Positions 8,422 through 15,085 of a stretch of DNA of 20,406 bases are shown one piece after another; the first letter of the stretch is position 1, and each line of letters opens with the position of its first letter. The notes beneath the pieces are model-generated. The model was not told where the DNA came from. It did not search any database and saw only the letters and a list, made by a program, of their open reading frames with translations. The DNA is taken from positions 1-20,406 of the forward strand of contig NZ_JAFREL010000065.1 in assembly GCF_017377655.1 (NCBI RefSeq). Reading direction: 5' to 3'. This DNA comes from Candidatus Enterococcus ferrettii. Lineage in GTDB: Bacteria > Bacillota > Bacilli > Lactobacillales > Enterococcaceae. The position numbers and the translations under genes are program-made.

Positions 8422-8520
8422 GCATGGATAGCTTGTTTTAAAAACGAGCTAACCACTTGCTGCAGTTAACGGGAGAAAACTTGTGCTAGCTAAAGATAGG
8501 CAGTTTAAACTGTCTTTTTT
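8422..8520 (+). ncRNA. Candidate structured small RNA, about 100 nt
   Basis: No open reading frame, but an ordered structure: a hairpin with 8-10 bp arms AGCTTGTTTT (8430-8439) and AAAACGAGCT (8441-8450), including one G-U pair; a possible longer-range pairing of AGCTAACCAC (8447-8456) with GTGCTAGCT (8483-8491), which competes for the 3' arm of the first hairpin at AGCT; and a terminal hairpin centred on CAGTTTAAACTG (8501-8512) followed by a run of six T. A TATAAT lies just upstream. This is what an independently transcribed regulatory or antisense RNA looks like. I do not recognise a known family; a decayed gene leader is the alternative. Confidence 0.35.
8498..8520 (+). terminator. Intrinsic terminator on the plus strand
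   Basis: The perfect 12-base palindrome CAGTTTAAACTG with extended pairing (GU, G-C, A-U) is followed directly by six T. It is the only clear plus-strand-only terminator between 6600 and 9400. It would end the candidate small RNA and meets, head-on, transcripts of the 8558-8746 gene. Confidence 0.6.
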
Positions 8521-8557
8521 ATGAAATTAATTTTCCATATGATCTATTTGGTAATTG

Positions 8558-8746
8558 TTAATGAAATACACCGGCGAAGTACATTATCGCTAATCCGATT
8601 ATAGCAATAATAGTTCCCCAAAATAATTGGTAAAACATGCTTCTGTCACCAAAAAAAGCTCTCAAAAGAATAAATTGTTTACCGAATAAAAAAATAGCCA
8701 TTCCGATTAAAAAAGTGACCATTCCAATGATTCCAAATATGCTCAT
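8558..8746 (-). CDS. Small hydrophobic membrane protein (62 aa), unknown function
   Basis: Not recognised. Two hydrophobic helices are evident (about 4-22 and 40-60) separated by a short polar loop containing FFGDRSMFYQ. It looks like a genuine gene: GAGGTGA lies 7-8 bases before the ATG, and the frame is intact in a neighbourhood where every other gene is broken. A perfect 13-base inverted repeat lies 22 bases upstream of the start. It is transcribed alone, towards the oppositely oriented small RNA candidate. It could be a stress or immunity-type membrane protein, or a small toxin; the sequence does not distinguish these, and it is longer than the roughly 33-residue Fst-type plasmid toxins. 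Confidence 0.7.
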   Translation of the reverse strand: MSIFGIIGMVTFLIGMAIFLFGKQFILLRAFFGDRSMFYQLFWGTIIAIIGLAIMYFAGVFH

Positions 8747-8767
8747 CCTATCACCTCAATTCTTATC

Positions 8768-8780
8768 AACTGGACCAGTT
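8768..8780. promoter_or_regulatory. Perfect inverted repeat upstream of the 62-aa gene, possible operator
   Basis: AACTGG-A-CCAGTT, a 13-base dyad 22 bases before the start codon and thus in the expected promoter/5' leader zone. No clear -10/-35 pair overlaps it, so the operator reading is tentative. Confidence 0.3.
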
Positions 8781-8835
8781 TAACTTTACAAACAAAGATT
8801 TTGTCATTTCAGAAATACTTTCTCTGAATCAAAAA

Positions 8836-9103
8836 CTACCCTTTTCTTACTAATCTAAGCTTTGACAAGTCATACTCGATTTCCTTAACATTGCCATTTT
8901 TCTTTACGAATCCAAACTTGTAATTATAGGAATAGTTATTTCCCATCAGCATCTGCTGCAAGTTCTTTCTCTGATACTTCATTTGGAATGATAGCGTAAG
9001 CAACTTCAGTCTTATACGTTTCTGAGTAATACTTATATCCAAAATGACCTACAGCTATTACTTCTATAACTATTATTCCAATAATTTTTCAGATATCTCG
9101 CAT
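8836..9103 (-). pseudogene. YxeA-like (DUF1093) protein pseudogene
   Basis: Two minus-strand frames join into one recognisable small secreted-protein family member. From the ATG at 9103: a stop at codon 5 (TGA, 9089-9091), then a hydrophobic leader KIIGIIVIEVIAVG, then YKYYSETYKTEVAYAIIPNE and KELAADADGK; after a frameshift near 8943 it continues NNYSYNYKFGFVKKNG and VKEIEYDLS, ending in a short KLRLVRKG. This matches the YxeA pattern of a signal anchor, the paired Y-S-Y segment and the FxFVKKNG..xEYxLS block. The tail is shorter than usual, implying an internal deletion. At least one nonsense codon, one frameshift and one deletion make it non-functional. Confidence 0.6.
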
Positions 9104-9180
9104 CTTATGTAAGCATAGCAAAAATATGTGACTTTACCCCTTTATGTATCTAACACTTTTGTTAGATTCTGGATTTCATG

Positions 9181-9250
9181 TACCTTGCACTATCAAAACC
9201 TGTGACCCAACGGTTATGGGTCGTATGCTCTACCAATTAAGTTAAAGATA
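9181..9250 (-). pseudogene. Degenerate tRNA-like remnant (Met-type, CAT anticodon region)
   Basis: The minus strand carries AATTGGTAGAGC, the usual D-loop/D-stem sequence, followed at the right distance by CCCATAACCG, resembling the anticodon loop of a CAU tRNA, and then GGGTCACAGGTTTTGA, resembling a variable loop plus a damaged T-loop (normally GGTTCGA). The acceptor arms do not pair and base 33 is not T, so this is not a working tRNA. tRNA fragments of this kind are often left by integrative elements. Confidence 0.5.
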
Positions 9251-9294
9251 TGTTTAGTCGCCACTCGATGATAGCAAGTGCTTTTCAAGACATA

Positions 9295-9337
9295 CAAAGA
9301 AAGTGTACAAAAATTATGTGTTTGTACACTTTCTTTG
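9295..9337. terminator. 17-bp perfect inverted repeat, probable terminator of the glycosyltransferase unit
   Basis: Arms of 17 bases (9295-9311 and 9321-9337, core AAAGTGTACAAA / TTTGTACACTTT) flank a 9-base loop. It lies 100 bases past the glycosyltransferase stop. There is no separate T tract on either strand, though the 3' arm itself is T-rich (TTTCTTTG). A transcription terminator is most likely; one end of a lost mobile element is the alternative. Confidence 0.5.
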
Positions 9338-9436
9338 GACTGTAGCTTTGAAATTTCACTGGGTTTATACCCATAAACTTATCAATAAATCCTCTTTTTC
9401 TGTACACTTAACGATCTGCAACTATCATTCTAACGA

Positions 9437-11065
9437 TTAACCAATTCCTTCTTCAAATTCTTCAGTATTCATTGATCTATTTTCCTCTTCTTTATCACCT
9501 GTATTTTTATCTAACTTCTTTTCTTTACACAAAGAAGTTAGATAAATTCCAGATAGGCTCGGGAGAACAATTAGGATAACTGGCAACAGACTTTTTGTAA
9601 ACCAAACAGACAAAACCATCAATCCAAGAGAAAATAGAATTTCTTGAATATTGCCATTTATTATTTCTACTAATGAATACTGCCGATTTTCTTTCGGCGT
9701 TACAATGAATTTTGGTTTAATTCCAATCCATGCTTTTGTTGCTCCATAAAAACTGATCCAATATAGTGAACCATATAGAAGGAATGCAGAAAATAAGTAT
9801 CCCATACTTTTAAAGAACGGATAACGTCCTAATAAATAGACCATGTCATTAATTGTGGGCGCGTACAAGAATATGATTGTCGGTGTCATTAGCCATAACG
9901 GATATCCTGCACTCACACCCAATAACGGCAGCAGGATTAAATTGATAATCAAAAATAGAAAGAATACTGTAGACATTGGCAAACTAAACGTGAACAGAAC
10001 CACATCCAATTTTTCAAACCAGCGTAAATTTTTGCTGTAAAATAATTTTTTTGCATAGTTGCTTATAAATTCTAAATTTCCCCCTGTCCATTTCAGGTGC
10101 CTCTTTTTAAAGGCAAAGTAATCTACTGGATATTCTTCCTCACATACAATAAAAGTAGAGAACGCTGTAAAATATCCTTTAATTTTAGCTTCTATAGAAA
10201 AACACAAATCTTCTGCAACAAGATGCGGAAACCGTTCCACTGATTCAAAGCATTCTCTAGAAATCATTGCTCCATGTCCTAAAAATGACATAAACCCATA
10301 TCTTTCTTTCATTGCTTGATAGGTTGGCCAATGTGCATCCACTCCTACAGAAAAACGTTCCATGAATTTCGTTCTGTTTCTAGTCGATATATGATTTGCC
10401 TGTAACAGTCCTACTTCTGGATAATAAGAAAAGTATTGTAAGGCCTTAGCAATAAAATGTTCTGGAATAATTTCATCACTGTCTAAAATAACAAAAAAAT
10501 CATAATCCTCACGACCGACTAGATAATTATTCAAGTTACCCGCCTTATACCCCTTACGATTTTCTCTTCTTATAACTTCAATTGAATGAAGTTGAGCAAA
10601 ATTATCAATTCGTTCTTTGTACTGATTTTCACTGGAATCATCCAGAATAACTGTTTTATAATTTGAATATTTCTGATTCATAGAAGCGAATAAGCTTTCT
10701 TCTATAAAATCATTACAAGTGCAGTAAAGCAACAAAACACGCGCATCCTTGTATTTGGGTAGCAACTCTGTTTCCAACACCTTTAGTTCTTGCCTTTGCA
10801 TTTTTTTATACTTAAACTGATAAAAGAAAATGTAAACGATATCTTTGGTTCCATTCAACCAAAAATATAGAATGAAAATAGTATTTACAATTAAAAGTAT
10901 AATTGTCCATACAGATACATGCATTGCTCTATTCTGCAGAATTGTATTAATGAAGGCAACTAAACCGAAGGCGCTCAAAGTTCCCCAAACAATCAGTATC
11001 CATATATACAGACTACCGTTTTTCTTTATTTCTTTTTTCCCTTTTACTTTTTTCAATTTGCCCAA
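9437..11065 (-). CDS. Processive-type family 2 glycosyltransferase (membrane)
   Basis: Probably polymerises a sugar from a nucleotide-sugar donor and passes the chain through its own membrane channel, as cellulose and hyaluronan synthases do. In 542 residues: two N-terminal helices (about 19-40, 52-71); a cytosolic GT-A domain with LDDSSE (141-146), KAGNLN (174-179), the metal-binding LDSDE (194-198), GHGAMISR (263-270), the catalytic-base AEDL (284-287), and RHLKW (322-326) in place of QxxRW; then about five to six helices (355-382, 389-410, 420-440, 474-510) and an acidic, lysine-rich tail. No PilZ domain. The start is a TTG: 11065, or 11056, which is better spaced from AAAGGG. It overlaps the upstream microprotein gene by about 50 bases, implying coupled translation. 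The polymer is unknown; glucan, N-acetylglucosamine polymer or hyaluronan-like are all possible. Confidence 0.85.
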   Translation of the reverse strand: MGKLKKVKGKKEIKKNGSLYIWILIVWGTLSAFGLVAFINTILQNRAMHVSVWTIILLIVNTIFILYFWLNGTKDIVYIFFYQFKYKKMQRQELKVLETELLPKYKDARVLLLYCTCNDFIEESLFASMNQKYSNYKTVILDDSSENQYKERIDNFAQLHSIEVIRRENRKGYKAGNLNNYLVGREDYDFFVILDSDEIIPEHFIAKALQYFSYYPEVGLLQANHISTRNRTKFMERFSVGVDAHWPTYQAMKERYGFMSFLGHGAMISRECFESVERFPHLVAEDLCFSIEAKIKGYFTAFSTFIVCEEEYPVDYFAFKKRHLKWTGGNLEFISNYAKKLFYSKNLRWFEKLDVVLFTFSLPMSTVFFLFLIINLILLPLLGVSAGYPLWLMTPTIIFLYAPTINDMVYLLGRYPFFKSMGYLFSAFLLYGSLYWISFYGATKAWIGIKPKFIVTPKENRQYSLVEIINGNIQEILFSLGLMVLSVWFTKSLLPVILIVLPSLSGIYLTSLCKEKKLDKNTGDKEEENRSMNTEEFEEGIG

Positions 11066-11180
11066 TCCCTTTCAGCGAAAAAACAGAAATTCCAACAATC
11101 AACAATCCTAATAAGATCGGAATTTTCATCAAATCTAGAGAATGCAAATCATTTTCAAACAGCGCTGCTAAAAAATCCAA
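11013..11180 (-). CDS. 55-aa single-pass membrane microprotein, TTG start
   Basis: The frame is open from an ATG at 11237, but the only good ribosome binding site, GGGGAGG, lies 7 bases before a TTG at 11178-11180, so that is taken as the start. The product begins (M)DFLAALFEND, has one hydrophobic helix (about 18-36, MKIPILLGLLIVGISVFSL) and a strongly basic tail rich in KSKREKRNKEKR. Its 3' end overlaps the glycosyltransferase start by about 50 bases in another frame. It lies under a good promoter as first gene of a two-gene unit. Function unknown; the pairing suggests a small subunit or stability partner for the glycosyltransferase. A peptide that serves only to couple translation is also possible. 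Confidence 0.65.
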   Translation of the reverse strand: MDFLAALFENDLHSLDLMKIPILLGLLIVGISVFSLKGIGQIEKSKREKRNKEKR

Positions 11181-11232
11181 CCGTATTCCTCCCCTTTTCG
11201 TTATACTAAGCAAATAATTTTTCTGTTTTGTT

Positions 11233-11261
11233 ATCATAAGTTATTTTCTCTTCATTTTCAA
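11233..11261 (-). promoter_or_regulatory. Promoter of the microprotein-glycosyltransferase unit
   Basis: On the minus strand TTGAAA (11256-11261) and TATGAT (11233-11238) are exactly 17 bases apart, close to the vegetative sigma consensus. Predicted 5' leader to the TTG start is about 45 bases. It is the best promoter match in the window, and its -35 box lies inside the first of two direct repeats. Confidence 0.6.
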
Positions 11262-11291
11262 CAAAAAAATTATTTTCTTCCTATTTTCAAC
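11241..11291. repeat. Two imperfect 22-bp direct repeats at the promoter
   Basis: Units at 11241-11262 and 11270-11291 (both TTATTTTC....ATTTTCAAC in plus-strand reading) agree at 18 of 22 positions and begin 29 bases apart, just under three helical turns. The first covers the -35 box and the second is immediately upstream. This placement fits a site for an activator or repressor, although the AT-rich content weakens the case. Confidence 0.4.
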
Positions 11292-11729
11292 GAAGAAAAA
11301 AAGACGGGGACACATGTAAATGACTTCTTGACAATTTTAACAAATAAATATACTACTCTAATAACTGTAAAGACTGTCCCTATAGCTCAGATATTAAAAT
11401 CTTTCCTGTGTTATAAAAAAAGAGTACATCTATCAAAGTCTGACATATAAAAAAATATATAATTTAAATAAAATCTTGTAAAATGATAATAATTGCAATT
11501 TTTAAAGGTCTTTAGCTTATTTTTCACTCACTGAATTCCCACTCCTTAGGAATTAAGGTGGGATTCTTCAGTGATGAACCGTCCGCCCCTGCATTTTTGT
11601 TTTGGACTATTCCAAACTTAAAAGTATATCAACAGCCTATCCTAAACCAAAGCATATATTCTATCGAGCGTTTTTTTAAACATTTCGGGATTCTTCATAC
11701 AACCGTACAAGACAAGAAAGAAAAGGACT
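11292..11729. other. AT-rich intergenic stretch between glycosyltransferase unit and Cna_B adhesin
   Basis: No gene seen. It contains a plus-strand TTGACA (11328-11333) with TATACT 15 bases on, too close for a confident promoter and leading into no reading frame, and the 45-base hairpin at 11529-11573 listed separately. Confidence 0.4.
11529..11573. repeat. Long imperfect hairpin, resembles IS200/IS605-family end
   Basis: Outer arms CACTGAA / TTCAGTG and inner arms TTCCCAC / GTGGGAA-like (GTGGGATT) with further CCTTA / TAAGG pairing around GGAATT. On the minus strand it reads GAAGAATCCCACC...GTGGGAATTC, the shape of subterminal hairpins in IS200/IS605-type elements. No transposase (tnpA or tnpB) remains nearby, so at most this is a relic. 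Confidence 0.35.
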
Positions 11730-11730
11730 A

Positions 11731-11778
11731 AAAAAAAGAACGGTTAATATCTTTTAGATAATAATCGTTCGTTTTTTT
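11731..11778. terminator. Bidirectional intrinsic terminator of the Cna_B adhesin gene
   Basis: Arms 11738-11752 and 11756-11770 (GAACG...TATCT type) pair over 15 positions with about two mismatches; the minus-strand side is followed by eight T (11730-11737) and the plus-strand side by G and seven T. It begins 9 bases after the adhesin stop codon. Confidence 0.75.
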
Positions 11779-11786
11779 ATTCAATA

Positions 11787-14351
11787 TTATTTGGCTTTTT
11801 TTCTAAAATAAAGATACCCAACGACACCGCAAACTAAGAACGCGCCAATTATAGTTAACCAGGCTGCTTTTTCTTCCCCTGTTTTTGGTAACCATTTTTC
11901 AAACTTTTGTGTAGTTGAATTTTCTGGCTTTGTCGGTTGGTTTGGTTTGTTAGAATTTACTGGCTTATACGTGTTAGTGACTAGCAAGTTTCCCGTATTT
12001 TCACCAGTAATTGTTGCTGTGTAACCAGTTGAAATATCAACTTCTTTCAAGCTATACTTAACCACTTTACCAGTTTTATCAGTGATTTTTAAATGTGTCC
12101 AAGTATACGTCCAGTTGTCTTTGGCTTTGACTTCCACTGGTTTACCTTGTTCCTTCCCATTAGCATAAAGTTGAATTTTTATACTTTCTGGACGAACCCT
12201 AGCTTGATCATTGCTATCCTCCCAATGCTTGGTCACTGTTCCGCTAATTTCTCCTGGTGAATACGTATTGGTAATGTTGTAACCATCAATACTTATTGTA
12301 TAATTTTCTACTGCATTTTCAGTCAAAGTATATACAATTTCTTTTCCGTTTTTGAATTTCGGTAAGTTGGAAAAGTTGTACTGCCATCCGTCAGCTTCAG
12401 TAATTTCTTTTTCAGCTACTTGTTGCCCGTCCGCTAACAAATTGACGGTAATCTTGTCCGGACGCTTGCCATCTTGGTTGTCATTGTCTGCCCACGTTTT
12501 TGTTCCCTTCACTTCGGTTGATTCTGGTGTATGGATATTGACAATCTTCACATTGCCTTTATCCGAGGCATCCACTGTTGTAATATAGCCTGGAACGGCA
12601 CTTTCCTTTACCGTATAGACAATGTCTTGTCCTTTGGCTTTTTGCGGCAAATCATTCCAAGTCGTGGTCCAATTATTCGCAGCATTTAACGTAACAAGAT
12701 GTCCTTGACTTTCACCATTTGCTTTTAATTGAACCTGAATACTATTTGGACGTTTGCCGTCTTGATTATTTGCATCTTCCCATTGCTTGGTAACAGAAAT
12801 ACTAGTTTTACCTGGGGTGTAACTGTTGGTGATGTCAAAGCCTTTAATGTCTGTATTATAATCCGCTACTTGATTTTCAGTGACTGTATAGCCGATCTCT
12901 TTGCCGTTCTTGAATTTTGGTAAATTTTTAAATTCGTACGCCCAACCATCCGCTTGAGTCACATCTTTGGTAGCGATTTGTTGTCCATCGGCTAATAAAT
13001 TTACAGTGATCTTATCCGGTCGTTTGCCATCTTGGTTATCATTGTCTGCCCATGTCTTAGTGCCCGATATCTTAATAAACTGTTCACCATTATTAATAGG
13101 AGGAATCGTGACAGAAGCTTCGCTCTCATCTTTTTGAGTCTCTCCATTTTCCCCTGCTATTTGAACATTGACCTTGTTCGAAAGCACTTCTCCCACTTCT
13201 GGTTGTTTTTCCGGCTTAGTTTCAAAAAATATATAAAAAGATTTTGTTATATCATCTAATCCTAATGGATTTGACGAATTCGACTGAATATCAAGAATTC
13301 CATCGTTCACATGATCTATTAAATATTTTGATACCATATAATTATATTCATCATGGTCTGGATTTCTTTCCATAGACCCATCAACTTCTAGTGTAGGTTT
13401 AGAAACATCATATGCCAAAATTGATTCCGGAATGATTTTTTGTCCTTTGTCAGAAATATCTTTAAAGATAAAGGGAACCGTATCATTACCTCTTAAATTG
13501 AAATTATTGTAGTTAAAATATAATCCCCATAAAGCATTCCCGTCTTCATTTATCCCATACGCTACTTTTTTGATGAATTCATTTTTAGGTATAGTATCTT
13601 TAAATCGATGAATTTCAACATATCTGTTATCACTGCTAACTTGATTTTGATATTGAATAGATATGGGTAGTTCTTGTGTTACTTTAGAAGAAGAGAGATT
13701 TTCCTTGTATCTAATGTTAATATCTAGCTTTATGTTCTCCGCTAAGGTATCTGTGTTTGCTTTTATGATAAAAGTGCCATCTTTTTTACTATCAGGTATT
13801 ATTGTATAATCGCCAACAACAAACGGCTGGTCAGAATATGCCCAATCTGAATTGGCCACGGTGAGCTTTACTGTATCTCCCATTTTCATAGCTGGTAAAG
13901 TTAAATCCATCGCAACTGTCAACCAATCTGAAGTAGCTACTACGTAATCTTGACCAGAGGGGTAGCTCAAAGATGATGTTATGCTCAAACTATTTTCCTC
14001 TGCGTTTACCTCAGGCTCTTGTATACCTTTCGTCTGGTTTGGCGCTCGTGTCTGTTGGTTCGTTGATTGAGTAGTTGCTGATGCTTGTTTTTGATCTGTT
14101 TGGGTATTTTTCAAAGTATCAGATTTGCTAGTTGCTACTTCCTCACTTTTTTTCAGAGGATTTTCTTGTTGATCAGCCTTTTCTTTTGTGATTCCCGTAC
14201 TTTTAGCTACTTCTGCTGGCTGCATACTTTCTGACTGTGTTGCTTGTGTACCACTACTATCATTTGTCTCTGCCAACACCGTTAACGGTGCTGCTAAAAA
14301 GGTAGTCATCATCAAAAATATGCTCAGATAAGTCGTTAGTTTATTTTTCAT
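11787..14351 (-). CDS. LPKTG-anchored MSCRAMM-like adhesin with four Cna_B repeats
   Basis: Cell-wall-anchored surface protein of 854 residues. Signal peptide 1-27 (ends VLA); low-complexity Thr/Gln/Ser/Lys linker about 28-118; non-repetitive beta-rich A region about 119-420, the expected ligand-binding part; four Cna_B domains at 427-513, 514-609, 611-699 and 701-797; Pro/Asn/Lys wall-spanning segment; LPKTG 821-825; hydrophobic anchor; RKKAK tail. Each Cna_B domain shows the isopeptide triad: Lys432/Glu492/Asn509, Lys522/Glu583/Asn605, Lys618/Glu678/Asn695, Lys708/Glu770/Asn793. AAGGAG lies 10 bases before the ATG. It has its own promoter and terminator, so it is a single-gene unit anchored by a housekeeping sortase. 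It resembles enterococcal and staphylococcal collagen adhesins in layout, but the A region lacks features that would fix a ligand. Confidence 0.92.
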   Translation of the reverse strand: MKNKLTTYLSIFLMMTTFLAAPLTVLAETNDSSGTQATQSESMQPAEVAKSTGITKEKADQQENPLKKSEEVATSKSDTLKNTQTDQKQASATTQSTNQQTRAPNQTKGIQEPEVNAEENSLSITSSLSYPSGQDYVVATSDWLTVAMDLTLPAMKMGDTVKLTVANSDWAYSDQPFVVGDYTIIPDSKKDGTFIIKANTDTLAENIKLDINIRYKENLSSSKVTQELPISIQYQNQVSSDNRYVEIHRFKDTIPKNEFIKKVAYGINEDGNALWGLYFNYNNFNLRGNDTVPFIFKDISDKGQKIIPESILAYDVSKPTLEVDGSMERNPDHDEYNYMVSKYLIDHVNDGILDIQSNSSNPLGLDDITKSFYIFFETKPEKQPEVGEVLSNKVNVQIAGENGETQKDESEASVTIPPINNGEQFIKISGTKTWADNDNQDGKRPDKITVNLLADGQQIATKDVTQADGWAYEFKNLPKFKNGKEIGYTVTENQVADYNTDIKGFDITNSYTPGKTSISVTKQWEDANNQDGKRPNSIQVQLKANGESQGHLVTLNAANNWTTTWNDLPQKAKGQDIVYTVKESAVPGYITTVDASDKGNVKIVNIHTPESTEVKGTKTWADNDNQDGKRPDKITVNLLADGQQVAEKEITEADGWQYNFSNLPKFKNGKEIVYTLTENAVENYTISIDGYNITNTYSPGEISGTVTKHWEDSNDQARVRPESIKIQLYANGKEQGKPVEVKAKDNWTYTWTHLKITDKTGKVVKYSLKEVDISTGYTATITGENTGNLLVTNTYKPVNSNKPNQPTKPENSTTQKFEKWLPKTGEEKAAWLTIIGAFLVCGVVGYLYFRKKAK
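11961..13073 (-). repeat. Cna_B repeat block, alternating A-B-A-B
   Basis: Four units of about 87-97 codons. Units 1 and 3 share an identical 29-residue stretch (residues 430-458 and 616-644, beginning GTKTWADNDNQDGKRP), while units 2 and 4 share a different pattern (TKQWEDxN.. / TKHWEDSN.., with a longer GNVKIVN or GNLLVTN end). The block therefore looks like a duplicated two-domain pair. Confidence 0.85.
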
Positions 14352-14406
14352 TTACTTCGTTCTCCTTAGTTAATTTATCTCTAAGTTTATCCACTTGTTC
14401 TTCACA

Positions 14407-14415
14407 ATTATATCA
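14407..14415 (-). promoter_or_regulatory. Extended -10 promoter element of the Cna_B adhesin gene
   Basis: TGATATAAT on the minus strand combines a perfect TATAAT (14407-14412) with the TGn extension, about 56 bases before the start codon. The -35 region (ACTTCT/TACTTC) is weak, as is common for extended -10 promoters. Confidence 0.5.
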
Positions 14416-14508
14416 AAACAGCTAGTGGAAGAAGTACTCACATTCATTGATTTAGTTTATTTTTAATTATAGAAAGTTTTTTTCGATTAATTTCCTTAGT
14501 AAAAAATG

Positions 14509-14547
14509 CCAGTAAAATAAAAGAGTATAGGTGGACTGCCTATACTC
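14509..14547 (-). terminator. Intrinsic terminator upstream of the adhesin promoter
   Basis: Perfect 9-bp stem GAGTATAGG / CCTATACTC (14523-14531, 14539-14547) with a 7-base loop, followed on the minus strand by TTTTATTTTA. It would stop transcripts coming from the right before the adhesin promoter. No intact minus-strand gene lies directly upstream. Confidence 0.55.
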
Positions 14548-14642
14548 ACACTTTAATCCTCGAAAGGATCAAAACACATAACTACTTATAACATTACTCA
14601 ACTTACTTTGGATATATCTATTTCCTATGCTCACATAAAAAG

Positions 14643-14684
14643 AGAATCCTGCCCGATTTATTCATGAATTAGTTGGGACTCTTC
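14643..14684. repeat. Second IS200/IS605-like hairpin relic
   Basis: AGAATCC followed by the imperfect hairpin 14652-14677 (CCCGATTTATTCATG / ATGAATTAGTTGGG) and GGGACTCTTC. The AGAATCC...GGGA layout resembles the minus-strand reading of the hairpin at 11529-11573, so the two frame the adhesin gene in opposite orientation. No transposase is present. Confidence 0.25.
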
Positions 14685-14685
14685 C

Positions 14686-14963
14686 GTTCATGGAAGATTG
14701 GATGTAAAAAGTGAGCGATTACCAAAAATCTAATCACACAAAATTCAATAAATTAACACTATAATTGATTCATTCCAGATCACTGCTATTCTTTTTTATT
14801 ATGATGTAACAGCAGGGGCCTGCAGTTTTGTACGGTTAGTATTCTTTATGAATGTTTCATAAAAATTTGCATCGTTATTTGGTCTATCACGCTACTTTTC
14901 TTGTCCCTAATTCTACTTCCCTATATACTTTAGTTATCATAAGTTTAGGGAGGTTTTCTTAGC
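14686..14963. other. Intergenic stretch, nothing recognised
   Basis: No gene or clear site. It contains a G/C-rich patch GCAGGGGCCTGCAG at 14812-14825 in an otherwise AT-rich background, and near the end the upstream region of the resolvase remnant, where a recombination (res) site would be expected but cannot be confirmed. Confidence 0.3.
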
Positions 14964-15085
14964 ATGAGAAACTATTTAGTTATGCTCGAGTTTCAACTTT
15001 TGAACGAAATTTAGATTTTCAAATTGATTCGTTGAATCCCAGAGGTGCTCAAGTAATCTACACCGAAACAAGATCCGGTTCATAA
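14964..15085 (+). pseudogene. Serine recombinase (resolvase/invertase), N-terminal remnant
   Basis: AGGGAGG precedes ATG at 14964, which encodes MRNY; after a one-base frame change the sequence reads YARVSTFERNLDFQIDSL, then RGAQVIYTE, and stops at a TAA at 15083-15085. YARVST carries the catalytic serine of resolvase/invertase-type serine recombinases. The fragment covers only about the first 40 residues of a normal 180-200, and appears to lack the segment that should join YTE to TRSG. No product is expected. Confidence 0.7.

Noticed and set aside
8384..8520. Fst-type par addiction module
   Set aside because: No 30-odd residue Fst-like peptide or paired direct repeats; the nearby 62-aa protein is longer and has two helices. 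Kept only as a generic small RNA candidate.
11328..11354. Plus-strand promoter TTGACA...TATACT
   Set aside because: Spacer is only 15 bases and it leads into no reading frame or structured RNA I can see.
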